Source of the DNA: Microbacterium sp. lyk4-40-TSB-66
GTDB lineage: Bacteria; Actinomycetota; Actinomycetes; Actinomycetales; Microbacteriaceae
Assembly (NCBI RefSeq): GCF_030209475.1
Contig: NZ_JARVRW010000003.1
Span: 310,001-374,000 of the forward strand
DNA length: 64,000 nucleotides
Direction of reading: 5' to 3'
A program made the position numbers and the translations under genes. The notes below the pieces were generated by a model that was not told the origin of the DNA, made no database searches, and saw only the letters and a list, made by a program, of their open reading frames with translations. Position 1 is the stretch's first letter. Each line of letters begins with the position of its first letter. Of the stretch, positions 46,094 to 54,757 are shown piece after piece.

Positions 46094-48388
46094 ATGACCC
46101 CCATCGATCCCCCCGTCCTCACCCGGCGCGCCCTGCTCGGATCGAGCGCCGTGGGCGGTCTGCTCGCCGCGTCGGGCGCCCTCACGGCGCCCTCGGCGAC
46201 CGCCGCCACGTCCGCGGCATCCGCGTTCCGCGCGCCGGGCCTGCGGCATTCGGCCGCCGTCGTGCGTGCAGCCGCTCGCGAGGTCGCGCCGGATGCGTGG
46301 GCGCTGCAGCCCTTCCCGCTGAGCGCGGTCTCGCTCGGGCAGAGCGTGTTCACCCGCGCGCAGAAACAGGCCCTCATCCTCAACCGCGCCTACTCCGTCG
46401 ACGCCCTGCTCGCGGTGTTCCGCCGCAACGCGGGACTCGGCACCCGCGGCGCCACACCGCCGGGCGGGTGGGAGGAGTTCGGTCCGGCGCCCGACGACCA
46501 GCGCTGGGGGCCGTCGGAGTACCGCGCCGGCCAGAACGCGCGCGGCGCGGGCGGTCTGCTGCGGGGCCACTTCGCCGGGCACTTCCTCAGTGGACTCTCG
46601 ATGGCGTACGCGTCGACGGGAGAAGGGGCGCTCGCGCAGAAGGTCGGCGCATTCGTCGCCGGGTTGGAGGAGTGCCGGGCCGCCTTGGCCGCGCAGAAGG
46701 TCGGCACGGCCTCGCGGTACTCGCATCCGGGGTTCCTCTCCGCCTACGGAGAGTGGCAGTTCTCCGCCCTGGAGAACTACGCGCCGTACGGCGAGATCTG
46801 GGCGCCGTACTACACGCTGCACAAGATCGTGGCGGGGCTGCTCGACGCGCACGCCTACACCGGCAACACGCTCGCGCTGTCGCTCGCCGAGGGGATCGGC
46901 CACTGGGTGTACTCGCGACTGTCGAAGTGCGCCCCCGCGCAGTTGCAGAAGATGTGGTCCCTCTACATCGCCGGCGAGTGCGGCGGTATGAACGACGTGC
47001 TCGTCGAGCTGTATTGGCGCTCCGCGGACCCCGCGCGCGAGGAGTTCCTGCAGGCGGCGAAGCTCTTCACGTACGACGCCCTCGTCGACGCGTGCGCCGA
47101 CGACCGCGACACGCTCGACGGCCGGCACGCCAATCAGTACATCCCCACCTTCTCGGGATACCTGAAGCTCTACGACCAGACGGGGGAGGAGCGCTACCGC
47201 ACGGCGGTGACGAACCTGTTCGGAATGGTCGTCCCGGGCCGGGCCTACGCCCACGGCGGTACGGGCGAGGGTGAGCTGTGGGGGCCGGCCGACGCGGTCG
47301 CCGGCGACATCGGCAAGCGCAACGCGGAGTCGTGCGCCGCGTACAACATGCTCAAGATCGCCCGCTCGCTGTTCCTGCACGATCAGGATCCGCGGTACAT
47401 GGACTACTACGAGCGCACGGTGCTGAACCACATCCTCGGCGGCCGACGTGACGCCGAATCGACCGTCAGCCCCGAGAACTGCTACATGTTCCCGGTCAAC
47501 CCCGGAACCCGTAAGGAGTACGGCGACGGCAACATCGGCACGTGCTGCGGCGGGACCGCCCTCGAGAGCCATGTCAAGTACCAGGACACGATCTACTTCC
47601 GTTCGAAGGCGGGCGACGCCCTCTACGTCAACCTCTACATCGCCTCGACGCTCGACTGGAGCGACAAGGGGCTCACCCTCGTGCAGACGTCGTCGTACCC
47701 CGAGGCCGACACGTCGACCCTCGAATTCACGCGCGCCCCCTCCGGACCTTTCACTCTGCACGTGCGCATCCCCGCCTGGGGGCGAGGGTCCTCCGTCAGC
47801 GTCAACGGCGAGCGTCAGGACGTCGACGTCGCCCCCGGCACCTACGTCGCGCTCACCCGCTCATGGGTGGCCGGCGACAAGGTCACGGTCACCATCCCGC
47901 TCAGCCTGCGCGCCGAACCCACCCCCGACCGCCGCGATATCCAAGCCCTCGTCTACGGCCCGGTGGTGCTGACCGCCATCGACTCGTCGACGCGGTACGC
48001 CTCGCTGGCGCTGTCCACGCGAGCGGGACTCGACGGCTCGATCCGCCGGGGCGTCACGCAGCGATCCGGCAACGTCTTCGTGATCGATGGACGCACGTTC
48101 GAGCCGGCCTATTCGGGCAAGGACGTGGCGTACCACATGTACTTCCAGCGGTCCGAGCCCACCGTCGCCTTCGCCGGCGTCGACTCCAAGGTGCGCAACC
48201 CCACGCGCGGGCAGGGCGGTCCGAGCCTGCTCGAAGAGGTGTGGGCGAAGGCGCCGTTCGCCGATCGGGCGGCCTTCCTGGAGGCTGTGCGATCCGTCTC
48301 GCAGTCCTTCACCGAGGCGAACCTCCTCACAGCCCGTGACCGTCAGAAGGTGTTGCTCGCGGCCGGCCGTGCCCCGATCGACGCGTGA
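46094..48388 (+). CDS. Secreted GH127/GH146-type beta-L-arabinofuranosidase
   Basis: A 764-residue DUF1680-family enzyme with a twin-arginine signal (LTRRALLGSSAVGG, cleavage near residue 38). The zinc/cysteine catalytic set is visible: E412 and C414 in NAESCAAYN, and adjacent C484-C485 in GTCCGG. FSGYLKLYDQTG and ENYAPYGEIWAPYYTLHKI fit the (alpha/alpha)6 barrel. It is only distantly like the cytoplasmic GH127 enzyme upstream and is closer in form to GH146. Unlike its neighbours it has no discoidin or shared C-terminal module. ATG 46094 fits the Tat signal; ATG 46073 is an alternative. Neither has a strong Shine-Dalgarno. Confidence 0.88.
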   Translation: MTPIDPPVLTRRALLGSSAVGGLLAASGALTAPSATAATSAASAFRAPGLRHSAAVVRAAAREVAPDAWALQPFPLSAVSLGQSVFTRAQKQALILNRAYSVDALLAVFRRNAGLGTRGATPPGGWEEFGPAPDDQRWGPSEYRAGQNARGAGGLLRGHFAGHFLSGLSMAYASTGEGALAQKVGAFVAGLEECRAALAAQKVGTASRYSHPGFLSAYGEWQFSALENYAPYGEIWAPYYTLHKIVAGLLDAHAYTGNTLALSLAEGIGHWVYSRLSKCAPAQLQKMWSLYIAGECGGMNDVLVELYWRSADPAREEFLQAAKLFTYDALVDACADDRDTLDGRHANQYIPTFSGYLKLYDQTGEERYRTAVTNLFGMVVPGRAYAHGGTGEGELWGPADAVAGDIGKRNAESCAAYNMLKIARSLFLHDQDPRYMDYYERTVLNHILGGRRDAESTVSPENCYMFPVNPGTRKEYGDGNIGTCCGGTALESHVKYQDTIYFRSKAGDALYVNLYIASTLDWSDKGLTLVQTSSYPEADTSTLEFTRAPSGPFTLHVRIPAWGRGSSVSVNGERQDVDVAPGTYVALTRSWVAGDKVTVTIPLSLRAEPTPDRRDIQALVYGPVVLTAIDSSTRYASLALSTRAGLDGSIRRGVTQRSGNVFVIDGRTFEPAYSGKDVAYHMYFQRSEPTVAFAGVDSKVRNPTRGQGGPSLLEEVWAKAPFADRAAFLEAVRSVSQSFTEANLLTARDRQKVLLAAGRAPIDA

Positions 48389-48405
48389 GAACGACAGGAC
48401 CCACC

Positions 48406-50379
48406 ATGCACACACCCCGCCTTCTGACGCGGGCGTCCGTCGCCCTCGTCACGCTCGCCCTCGCCGTCGGGACCGCCGCGGCCATCCCTTCGCCCGTCTC
48501 CGCCGAGACACCGGGCAACATCGCCCTCGCCACCGGCGAGCACGCGCCCGACGTCGCCGTCAGCTACGTCCCGCCGTGGAATTCCGCCGCTGCCCTCAAC
48601 GACGGCGCATCGGCGCCCACCGACAACCTGAACGCGATGTGGGGCACGTGGGGCGTCGCTCCCGCCCCCGCCGACGACGTCGCGACCTACACGTGGGATG
48701 CGCCGGTGACGGTGTCGGCATCCACCGTCTTCCTCTGGCAGAACGCCGGGGTCGGCGACGGGGGTGTCCGCATCCCCGCGGGATGGTCGCTGGAGTATCA
48801 GGATGCCGCCGGGGAGTGGGAGCCCGTGCGCGGCGACGACGTCGCGTACCCGCTGCCCGCCTTCGACCCCGCGCAGCCGAAGACGTCGCTCGCTCCGGTC
48901 AGTGTCACGTTCGACGCCGTGACCACGCGAGCGTTGCGCCTCGTCCTCGAGCGGCAGGTCGTCGACGGTCAGCCCCACGCGACGAGCGTCATCGAGTGGG
49001 AGGTCACCGGCGTCGCCACGCCCGACGACCCCGACCCCGATCCGGGCGACGGTTTCGTCGCCGCGGAGGACGTCGCGGTGCGCACCCTCACCGGGGTGCT
49101 GCCCACCCTTCCCTCCCGCATCTGGGTGGCTGACGCCGACGCACCGCTGCGGGAGGGCGCTGTCTCGTGGGACGCCGTGACGCCGGCGGACGTGGCGAAG
49201 CCCGGCACCTTCACGGTCACCGGGCGGGTGAGCGGGTACGAGGGCCAGACAGTCGCAGCCACGGTGTTCGTCGCCGACGGGTTGTCGCAGACGATGACCT
49301 CGGTCGACTACACCTCGGTGGTCACCGCTCCGGGGGTCGCCCCCGTGCTGCCCGCCACCGTGCGTGCCACGTTCGACGATGGCACGGCCGCCAGCGGTAT
49401 CCCCGTGACCTGGGACGCCGTCGAACCGCAGTCCTACGCGACGGCCGAGGCGATGTTCGACGTGTCTGGAACCGTCGCGGGCTCGCCCGCCGGGGCGCTC
49501 GCCACCGTGTTCGTCCTTGCGCCGGTCGACCAGACGATACCTCTGGTGTCCATCGCCTTCGACGCTGCGCCCGAGGGCTCCGGGTGGTACCTCACCGCTC
49601 CGAAGGCGGTCGTGACGGCGCAGAAGACCGCGGCCGACATCGCCTCGACCGAGGTCAGCCTCGACGGGGGTGCGACCTGGCGGCCGTACACCGAGCCGGT
49701 CGCGGTCGACGGCCAGGGAGAGGTCACCGTCCGTGCGCGGGCCACGGCCACCGACGGTGCCGTGGGCGAGGCGCGGGCGAGCGCGAGGATCGACACCGTC
49801 GCACCGGTCACCGGTGATCGCATCGAGGTGGTCGACGGGGTCTCCGCCCTCGTCACCCTCTCGCCGACCGACGCCGAACCCGGTTCGGGTCTGTCGCGCA
49901 CGGTCTGGTCGGATGGACCGGATGCCGACCCCGCGGGGGCGTCGAACAACATGTTCGCCACCTACGAGAAGCCGTTCTCGGTCGAGCTGACCGACGCCCC
50001 GCGCTTCGTACACGTGCGTTCGCAGGACGCCGCCGGCAACGAGGAGACGACCCGGACGATCACGCTCCCGCCGCGGACGGACGACCCGGCCCCCGCTCTG
50101 GTGATCGAGTCGTCGGCATCGACGCGGATGATCGCGGGCAAGGCGTACGTCTCGGTGACCGCGGTGAACCGCTCGGCCGTATCCGCCGAGGTCGAGATCG
50201 TGACCGCCTACGGGAAGAAGACCTTCTCGGCGGTTCCGCCGGGGAAGACGGTGAGCGTGGCGTTCTCTTCGCGGACGTCGTCCGTCCCCGCGGGAACGGC
50301 CACCGTGACCGCTCGTGCCACGATCGACGGCACGCAGGTCACCGAGACGTTCGACGCGCCCTACGGCGCGAAGAACTGA
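48406..50379 (+). CDS. Secreted discoidin/Ig-domain protein without a catalytic domain
   Basis: The 657-residue exported protein has a Sec signal (about residues 1-33) and then only accessory modules: a discoidin-like domain (~38-205, NIALATGE... SVIEWEV), two Big_4 Ig domains (~210-370, each with the VTWDAVxP pattern), OmpL47-like domains (~375-560) and the shared C-terminal module (~563-657). No glycosidase, lyase or esterase domain is visible. It probably binds the same polysaccharide or the cell surface. ATG 48406 with AGGA upstream is preferred over a GTG at 48385 inside the preceding gene. Confidence 0.8.
   Translation: MHTPRLLTRASVALVTLALAVGTAAAIPSPVSAETPGNIALATGEHAPDVAVSYVPPWNSAAALNDGASAPTDNLNAMWGTWGVAPAPADDVATYTWDAPVTVSASTVFLWQNAGVGDGGVRIPAGWSLEYQDAAGEWEPVRGDDVAYPLPAFDPAQPKTSLAPVSVTFDAVTTRALRLVLERQVVDGQPHATSVIEWEVTGVATPDDPDPDPGDGFVAAEDVAVRTLTGVLPTLPSRIWVADADAPLREGAVSWDAVTPADVAKPGTFTVTGRVSGYEGQTVAATVFVADGLSQTMTSVDYTSVVTAPGVAPVLPATVRATFDDGTAASGIPVTWDAVEPQSYATAEAMFDVSGTVAGSPAGALATVFVLAPVDQTIPLVSIAFDAAPEGSGWYLTAPKAVVTAQKTAADIASTEVSLDGGATWRPYTEPVAVDGQGEVTVRARATATDGAVGEARASARIDTVAPVTGDRIEVVDGVSALVTLSPTDAEPGSGLSRTVWSDGPDADPAGASNNMFATYEKPFSVELTDAPRFVHVRSQDAAGNEETTRTITLPPRTDDPAPALVIESSASTRMIAGKAYVSVTAVNRSAVSAEVEIVTAYGKKTFSAVPPGKTVSVAFSSRTSSVPAGTATVTARATIDGTQVTETFDAPYGAKN
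50095..50376 (+). other. Shared C-terminal module, copy 3
   Basis: Ends the non-catalytic protein: S-T-R-M-I-A-G-K-A-Y-V, VPPGKTVSVAF, DAPYGAKN. The most diverged of the three copies. Confidence 0.8.
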
Positions 50380-50385
50380 TGTCGC

Positions 50386-50419
50386 GGCAGCGGGGGCAGG
50401 CTCGCCTGCCCCCCTTGCC
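50386..50419 (+). terminator. Terminator hairpin with CTCG loop, copy 3
   Basis: A 15-bp stem with one mismatch (left arm 50386-50400, right arm 50405-50419) around CTCG (50401-50404). It starts 6 bp after the stop codon, as in copies 1 and 2, and lies before the next regulator gene. Confidence 0.65.
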
Positions 50420-50459
50420 CTCCGGGGGCGCGACGTCCTCGCCGCAGGATCGGACGGGC

Positions 50460-51485
50460 GTGCTGCCGACGGCTTCGAGCCGCGGGTGGCAACGGCCCAG
50501 CATCTACGACGTCGCCCGCCATGCCGGTGTGTCGCACATGACGGTGTCGCGGGTCCTGAACGACCAACCCCACATCCGCGAGACCACGCGCCGGCACGTG
50601 CTGCGGGCCATGGACGAGCTGAACTACACGCCGAGCTCGATCGCACGGGCCCTCGCCACGGGGCGGCCCCGTCGCATCGGCGTGCTCGTCGACGGCCCGA
50701 TCGAGAACGGACCCAACAGGACACTCCGCGCGCTCGAGAACGCCGCTCGCGAGGTCGGGTATGCCGTGAGCGCGTTCTCGAGCGACGACGGGGGCTTATC
50801 CCCGGCGGGCTCCCGGGTGATGGAGCTCGTCACGGAGGGCGTCGACGCGGTGTGCGTCATCGCTCCGCGCGAGTCGTCGCTCGATCAGCTCCGCCAGCAG
50901 ACCACCGGCCTTCCCACGATCGTGATCAAGGCCGAGTCGGATGCCGCCTGGCACACCGTCGGCGTCGATCAGCGCGAGGGGGCGCGACTGGCCGTGCGTC
51001 ACCTCATCGAGCTCGGTCACCGCAACATCGCCCACCTCGCCGGTCCGATGGACTGGTTCGACGCCCGGGAGCGCGCTCAGGGGTGGCGGGAGGCGCTCGC
51101 CGAGGCGGGACTCGTCGAGGGGCTCTGCCTCATCGAGGACTGGGGCTCCGAGTACGGGTTCGACGTCGGCCGGTCGCACGACCTGGGCGAGGTGACGGCC
51201 GTGTTCGCCGCGAACGATCAGATCGCCCTCGGTCTCATCCATGGGCTGCACGACCGCGGCATCCGGGTGCCGCATGACATCAGCGTCGTCGGCTTCGACG
51301 ACCTGTCGGACGCGCGTCACTTCCTGCCTCCCCTCACCACGATCCGCCAGGACTTCGCCGCGCTCGGTGCGTTGGCGTTGCGACGGATCGTCGCCGCGAT
51401 CGAGGGCGAAGCGGTGGCGGGACACGACGTGATCCACCCGACGCTCGTGGTGCGGGGCTCGACGGGACCGCTCGTGCGGGGGTGA
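50460..51485 (+). CDS. LacI-family transcriptional regulator (3)
   Basis: With GTG 50460 the protein has 341 residues and a helix-turn-helix at about residues 14-34 (SIYDVARHAGVSHMTVSRVL), then hinge and effector domains (RDFDD-type GFDDLSD near the end). An ATG at 50379 would put the upstream terminator hairpin inside the coding region, so I reject it; the start is uncertain. It closes the glycosidase cluster and probably responds to a product of it. No palindromic operator was found directly upstream. Confidence 0.85.
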   Translation: MLPTASSRGWQRPSIYDVARHAGVSHMTVSRVLNDQPHIRETTRRHVLRAMDELNYTPSSIARALATGRPRRIGVLVDGPIENGPNRTLRALENAAREVGYAVSAFSSDDGGLSPAGSRVMELVTEGVDAVCVIAPRESSLDQLRQQTTGLPTIVIKAESDAAWHTVGVDQREGARLAVRHLIELGHRNIAHLAGPMDWFDARERAQGWREALAEAGLVEGLCLIEDWGSEYGFDVGRSHDLGEVTAVFAANDQIALGLIHGLHDRGIRVPHDISVVGFDDLSDARHFLPPLTTIRQDFAALGALALRRIVAAIEGEAVAGHDVIHPTLVVRGSTGPLVRG

Positions 51486-51515
51486 GGTCGAGAACAGGCG
51501 CGCGCTCGGCGCGAC

Positions 51516-52640
51516 CTACTTCTTGGCATCCTGTCGCGGGATGACGATCTGCTTGATGATCAGCAGCACCGAGGCCGTCACGGGGATGGCGACCAGGGCG
51601 CCGAGCAGGCCGAGAAGCGTTCCCCCGACGAGCGCGCCGATCACGACCAGCGCCCCGGGGACCGAGATCGTGCGGTTCATCACGCGCGGCGTCAGCAGAT
51701 ATGCCTCGATCTGCATGTAGACGAGGTACACGATCGCGAAGATCAAGCCGGCCGTCGGGTTCACGATGAGGGTGAACACCGTGGCGGTGGCCCAGAACAG
51801 CACGGAGCCGACGAGGGGGATCAGGGTGATCCCGAACGCGAGGGCGGCGAGAAGGGCGGCGAACGGCTGCTGCAGGATCATCAGCACGATGAACGCGAAC
51901 ACCGCGTTGCACAGGGCGAGCACGACCATGCCCGCCAGGTACCCGCCGACCGAGTCGGTGATCTGCCCGGTCATGTCGGACACCGTCGCGCGGCTCCGCG
52001 CGGGGGTGAGACGCACCAAGGTGTTCTTCATGCGGGGCAGGGATGCCAGGAAGTACAGGCTCAGCACCAGCACGATGATCGCGCCCGAGATGAAGGTGCC
52101 GATGTTGACACCGACCTGCAGCAGGCCGCCGCCGATCGCGGCGATGTTCGCGGGGTTGGTCACGAAGCCCTGTACCTCTTGCAGGATGTCGCCGAGGCTG
52201 TCTCCGAAGTTCGTCTCGACCCAGCGCACAGCGTCGCTGTCGATGAGGTCGTTGACGAAGGCGGGGATGTCGCCGATGAACTGCTCCACCTGACGCACCA
52301 CCGGCGGGATCAGCAGCCACAGCGCTCCGCCGAGGATCACTGCGAGGCCGCCGAACACGATCACGATGGACCAGGCGCGCGAGAGCCCGCGGCGCACGAG
52401 CATGCGCACGAGCGGGTCGAGCGCGAGTGCCACGAAGAGGGCGATGGCGATGTAGATGAGGACGGTCGACAACCGGCCGAGCGCCATCGCGAGAAGAAAC
52501 GCCGTCAGCCCTCCGAGGGTGAGGAAGAACCCGGCGGGGAACGGGCGCGAGATCCCCGTCCAGACCGGCTTGTCTCGGGAGGTCGACGCCCCGGCGTCGG
52601 CGCCCTCGGCGGTGGGGTCGGGACGCGTCGATCGGCTCAT
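51516..52640 (-). CDS. AI-2E family transporter
   Basis: The 374-residue membrane protein has about eight hydrophobic segments and the family's long helical region (PPVVRQVEQFIGDIPAFVNDL), then GTLLGLLGALVAIPVTASVLLI near the C-terminus. The family includes TqsA and Na+/H+ antiporters; the substrate here is unknown. The ATG 52640 lies 6 nt after TACAGT and has no Shine-Dalgarno. It is convergent with the third LacI gene. Confidence 0.9.
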   Translation of the reverse strand: MSRSTRPDPTAEGADAGASTSRDKPVWTGISRPFPAGFFLTLGGLTAFLLAMALGRLSTVLIYIAIALFVALALDPLVRMLVRRGLSRAWSIVIVFGGLAVILGGALWLLIPPVVRQVEQFIGDIPAFVNDLIDSDAVRWVETNFGDSLGDILQEVQGFVTNPANIAAIGGGLLQVGVNIGTFISGAIIVLVLSLYFLASLPRMKNTLVRLTPARSRATVSDMTGQITDSVGGYLAGMVVLALCNAVFAFIVLMILQQPFAALLAALAFGITLIPLVGSVLFWATATVFTLIVNPTAGLIFAIVYLVYMQIEAYLLTPRVMNRTISVPGALVVIGALVGGTLLGLLGALVAIPVTASVLLIIKQIVIPRQDAKK

Positions 52641-52646
52641 GCTCAC

Positions 52647-52652
52647 ACTGTA
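52647..52652 (-). promoter_or_regulatory. -10 hexamer of the AI-2E gene, leaderless spacing
   Basis: TACAGT on the minus strand, then 6 nt, then the ATG. Confidence 0.45.
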
Positions 52653-52693
52653 GGACTCCCGCGTCACGGCCGACGGACCGGGGTCCGGCGCGG

Positions 52694-52699
52694 TAGGGT
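52694..52699 (+). promoter_or_regulatory. Candidate -10 of the chorismate mutase gene
   Basis: TAGGGT, 21 nt before the ATG; a short leader with GGGAGGAC follows. Confidence 0.35.
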
Positions 52700-52720
52700 C
52701 GAGGCGATCTGGGAGGACAC

Positions 52721-53026
52721 ATGACCGACGCCGACCCCTCGACGATCCTTCACGGGCTTCGCGGCAGTATCGACAACATCGACGCCGCGTTGATCTTCCT
52801 CCTCGCCGAACGATTCCGCTGCACGAAGCAGGTCGGGGTGCTCAAGGCGAAGCACGGGATGCCGGCATCCGACCCCGCCCGCGAGGAGCAACAGATCGCG
52901 CGCCTCATGCGCCTGGCCGAAGACGCCGACCTCGACCCGGCGTTCGCCGAGAAGTGGTTCAACTTCGTGGTCGCCGAGGTCATCCGCCACCACCGCTCCG
53001 CCGCCGCGGAGCCCGCCGCCGACTGA
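52721..53026 (+). CDS. Chorismate mutase, AroQ class
   Basis: The 101-residue all-helical protein fits the AroQ fold that converts chorismate to prephenate for Phe/Tyr synthesis. It shows LRGSIDNIDAALIFLLAERFRCTKQVGVLKAKHGMP, with the conserved R, K and K of the active site, then a short Asp/Glu-rich helix and F-A-E-K-W-F-N-F-V. It has no signal peptide, so it is the intracellular form. ATG 52721 follows GGGAGGAC. Confidence 0.9.
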   Translation: MTDADPSTILHGLRGSIDNIDAALIFLLAERFRCTKQVGVLKAKHGMPASDPAREEQQIARLMRLAEDADLDPAFAEKWFNFVVAEVIRHHRSAAAEPAAD

Positions 53027-53377
53027 CCAGCGACACGCCCGGGCCGACATCGACGGCCCGTCCGACAACGGTGTCAGAAGGACGCCGAGCACATGCGCGC
53101 GCGTGCCACACGGCATCCGGAATCGCAAGGCGAGCGACGATTTGCCAGCCATTCCATCAGCATGAAACGTTTGTGCAGGCCCGTTTCAGGGCCGCCCACC
53201 CGACCAGTCCGCGGTCGCCGGTGACGACTCGAGGAGTCGACGCGGCGAGCGTACGGTCGGCGGCCTGAGCGCCGGATCCGATGTCCGGTGCTGATGCGTT
53301 CCACCCGCCGAGAGCGCAGACGGCTGCCACCCGGGCGTGACCGCTGCGGCCACCCGAAGGCCGCTGAGGTGCACACA
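53027..53377. other. Intergenic region upstream of the compatible-solute importer
   Basis: The 351-bp region has an inverted repeat GAAACG/CGTTTC (53164-53169 and 53182-53187) and a palindrome CGACTC-GAG-GAGTCG (53225-53239). Either could be a regulator site for the proV operon. No gene is visible. Confidence 0.45.
53164..53239. promoter_or_regulatory. Candidate operators of the proVWX-type operon
   Basis: GAAACG (53164) and CGTTTC (53182) are inverted with a 12-bp gap; a second palindrome lies at 53225-53239, about 140 bp before the GTG of the ATPase gene. Confidence 0.3.
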
Positions 53378-54757
53378 GTGACCCATCCGCCTGCCCTGCA
53401 GACGCCCGCCTCGACGAGGCCCGCCACGACCACTCCCGCCGACGCGACTCCCGCGTCCGCGAAGCCCGCCCTCGCGGCGAAGAACCTCTTCAAGGTGTTC
53501 GGCCGCGCGCCCCAGGCCGCCGTCGACAAGCTCCGCTCCGGGGCTCGCCGCGAAGACACGGCCGACGACGGGACCGCCGCCGTCATCGACGCGAGCTTCG
53601 AGGTGAAGCCCGGCGAGATCTTCGTCATCATGGGCCTCTCCGGCTCGGGCAAGTCAACGATCATCCGCATGCTCAACGGCCTCCACGAGGCCACGGCGGG
53701 AACTGTCGAGGTGCAGGGCGACGCCCTCACCGGCGTCGGCGCCGCGCGCCTGCGCTCGCTCCGCCGCGACCGTCTCGCCATGGTCTTCCAGCACTTCGCG
53801 CTGCTGCCCCACCGCACGGTGGCCGCGAACGTCGCCTACCCCCTCGAGCTCCGCGGGGTCGGAAAGGCCGAGCGCCTCGCCAAGGCGAACGAGATCCTCG
53901 CCCTCGTCGGCCTCGAGGGCTGGGGCGACAAGCTCCCCTCGGCGCTCTCGGGCGGAATGCAGCAACGCGTCGGCATCGCCCGCGCCCTCGCCGCCGACAC
54001 CGACATCCTCCTGATGGACGAGGCGTTCAGCGCCCTCGACCCGCTGATCCGCCGCGAGATGCAGGAGCAGCTGCTCGAACTGCAGCGGACGCTGAAGAAG
54101 ACCATCGTCTTCATCACCCACGACCTGAACGAGGCCATGTTCCTCGGCGATCGGATCGCCGTCATGCGCGACGGACGGATCGTGCAGATCGGCACCCCCG
54201 AAGACATCCTCACCGACCCCGCGAACGATTACGTCGAGCAGTTCGTGCAGGACGTCGACCGCGCCCGCGTACTCACCGCCGGGAACGTCATGGAGCGCGC
54301 GCGTCCCCGTGTCGACGCCTCCGCCGGTCCCCGCACGGCGTTGCGTCAGATGCGCGACGCGTACATGTCGGCCGTCTACGTCACCGATCGCGACCGCAAG
54401 CCCCTCGGCATCATCACCGACCGGGATGCCATCACGCTCGTGCGCGCGGGGGAGAGCTCGCTGCTCGCCAAGCTCAAGCCCCTGCCGCAGAGCGTGCGCG
54501 ACGACGACGTTCTGATGAACCTCTTCGTCCCCTCCGTCGAGTCGCCGCTCCCCCTCGCCGTCCTCGACGCCGACGGGCGTCTCGCCGGGGTCATCCCGCG
54601 CGTGACCCTGCTCGCGGCGCTCGGCCCCGGCCCCACCGCCACCGAGGAACTCACCGTGCTGCCCCAGCCCCTTCCTTCCGCCGAGATCGACGCGGTGCTC
54701 GACGGGACCCCCGCCGACGCCGGGGTCACGGCATCCGAGATCGAGGGGGTGCGCTGA
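53378..54757 (+). CDS. proV: Glycine betaine/proline ABC transporter ATPase with CBS domains
   Basis: The 459-residue ATPase has Walker A GLSGSGKST, signature LSGGMQQRVGIARALA, Walker B ILLMDEAFSALDP and the helical THDLNEAM switch. Behind it are two CBS domains (about residues 315-420) that in OpuA/ProV sense ionic strength. A ~45-residue insert precedes Walker A, and the N-terminus is Thr/Ala/Pro-rich. GTG 53378 with TGAGGTG 6 nt upstream is preferred; longer starts lack a ribosome site. Its stop overlaps the permease ATG by one base. The symbol reflects family, not a verified orthologue. Confidence 0.9.
   Translation: MTHPPALQTPASTRPATTTPADATPASAKPALAAKNLFKVFGRAPQAAVDKLRSGARREDTADDGTAAVIDASFEVKPGEIFVIMGLSGSGKSTIIRMLNGLHEATAGTVEVQGDALTGVGAARLRSLRRDRLAMVFQHFALLPHRTVAANVAYPLELRGVGKAERLAKANEILALVGLEGWGDKLPSALSGGMQQRVGIARALAADTDILLMDEAFSALDPLIRREMQEQLLELQRTLKKTIVFITHDLNEAMFLGDRIAVMRDGRIVQIGTPEDILTDPANDYVEQFVQDVDRARVLTAGNVMERARPRVDASAGPRTALRQMRDAYMSAVYVTDRDRKPLGIITDRDAITLVRAGESSLLAKLKPLPQSVRDDDVLMNLFVPSVESPLPLAVLDADGRLAGVIPRVTLLAALGPGPTATEELTVLPQPLPSAEIDAVLDGTPADAGVTASEIEGVR

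Noticed and set aside
50379..50460. ATG 50379 as start of the third LacI regulator
   Set aside because: It would place the terminator-like hairpin at 50386-50419 inside the gene and add about 27 atypical residues.
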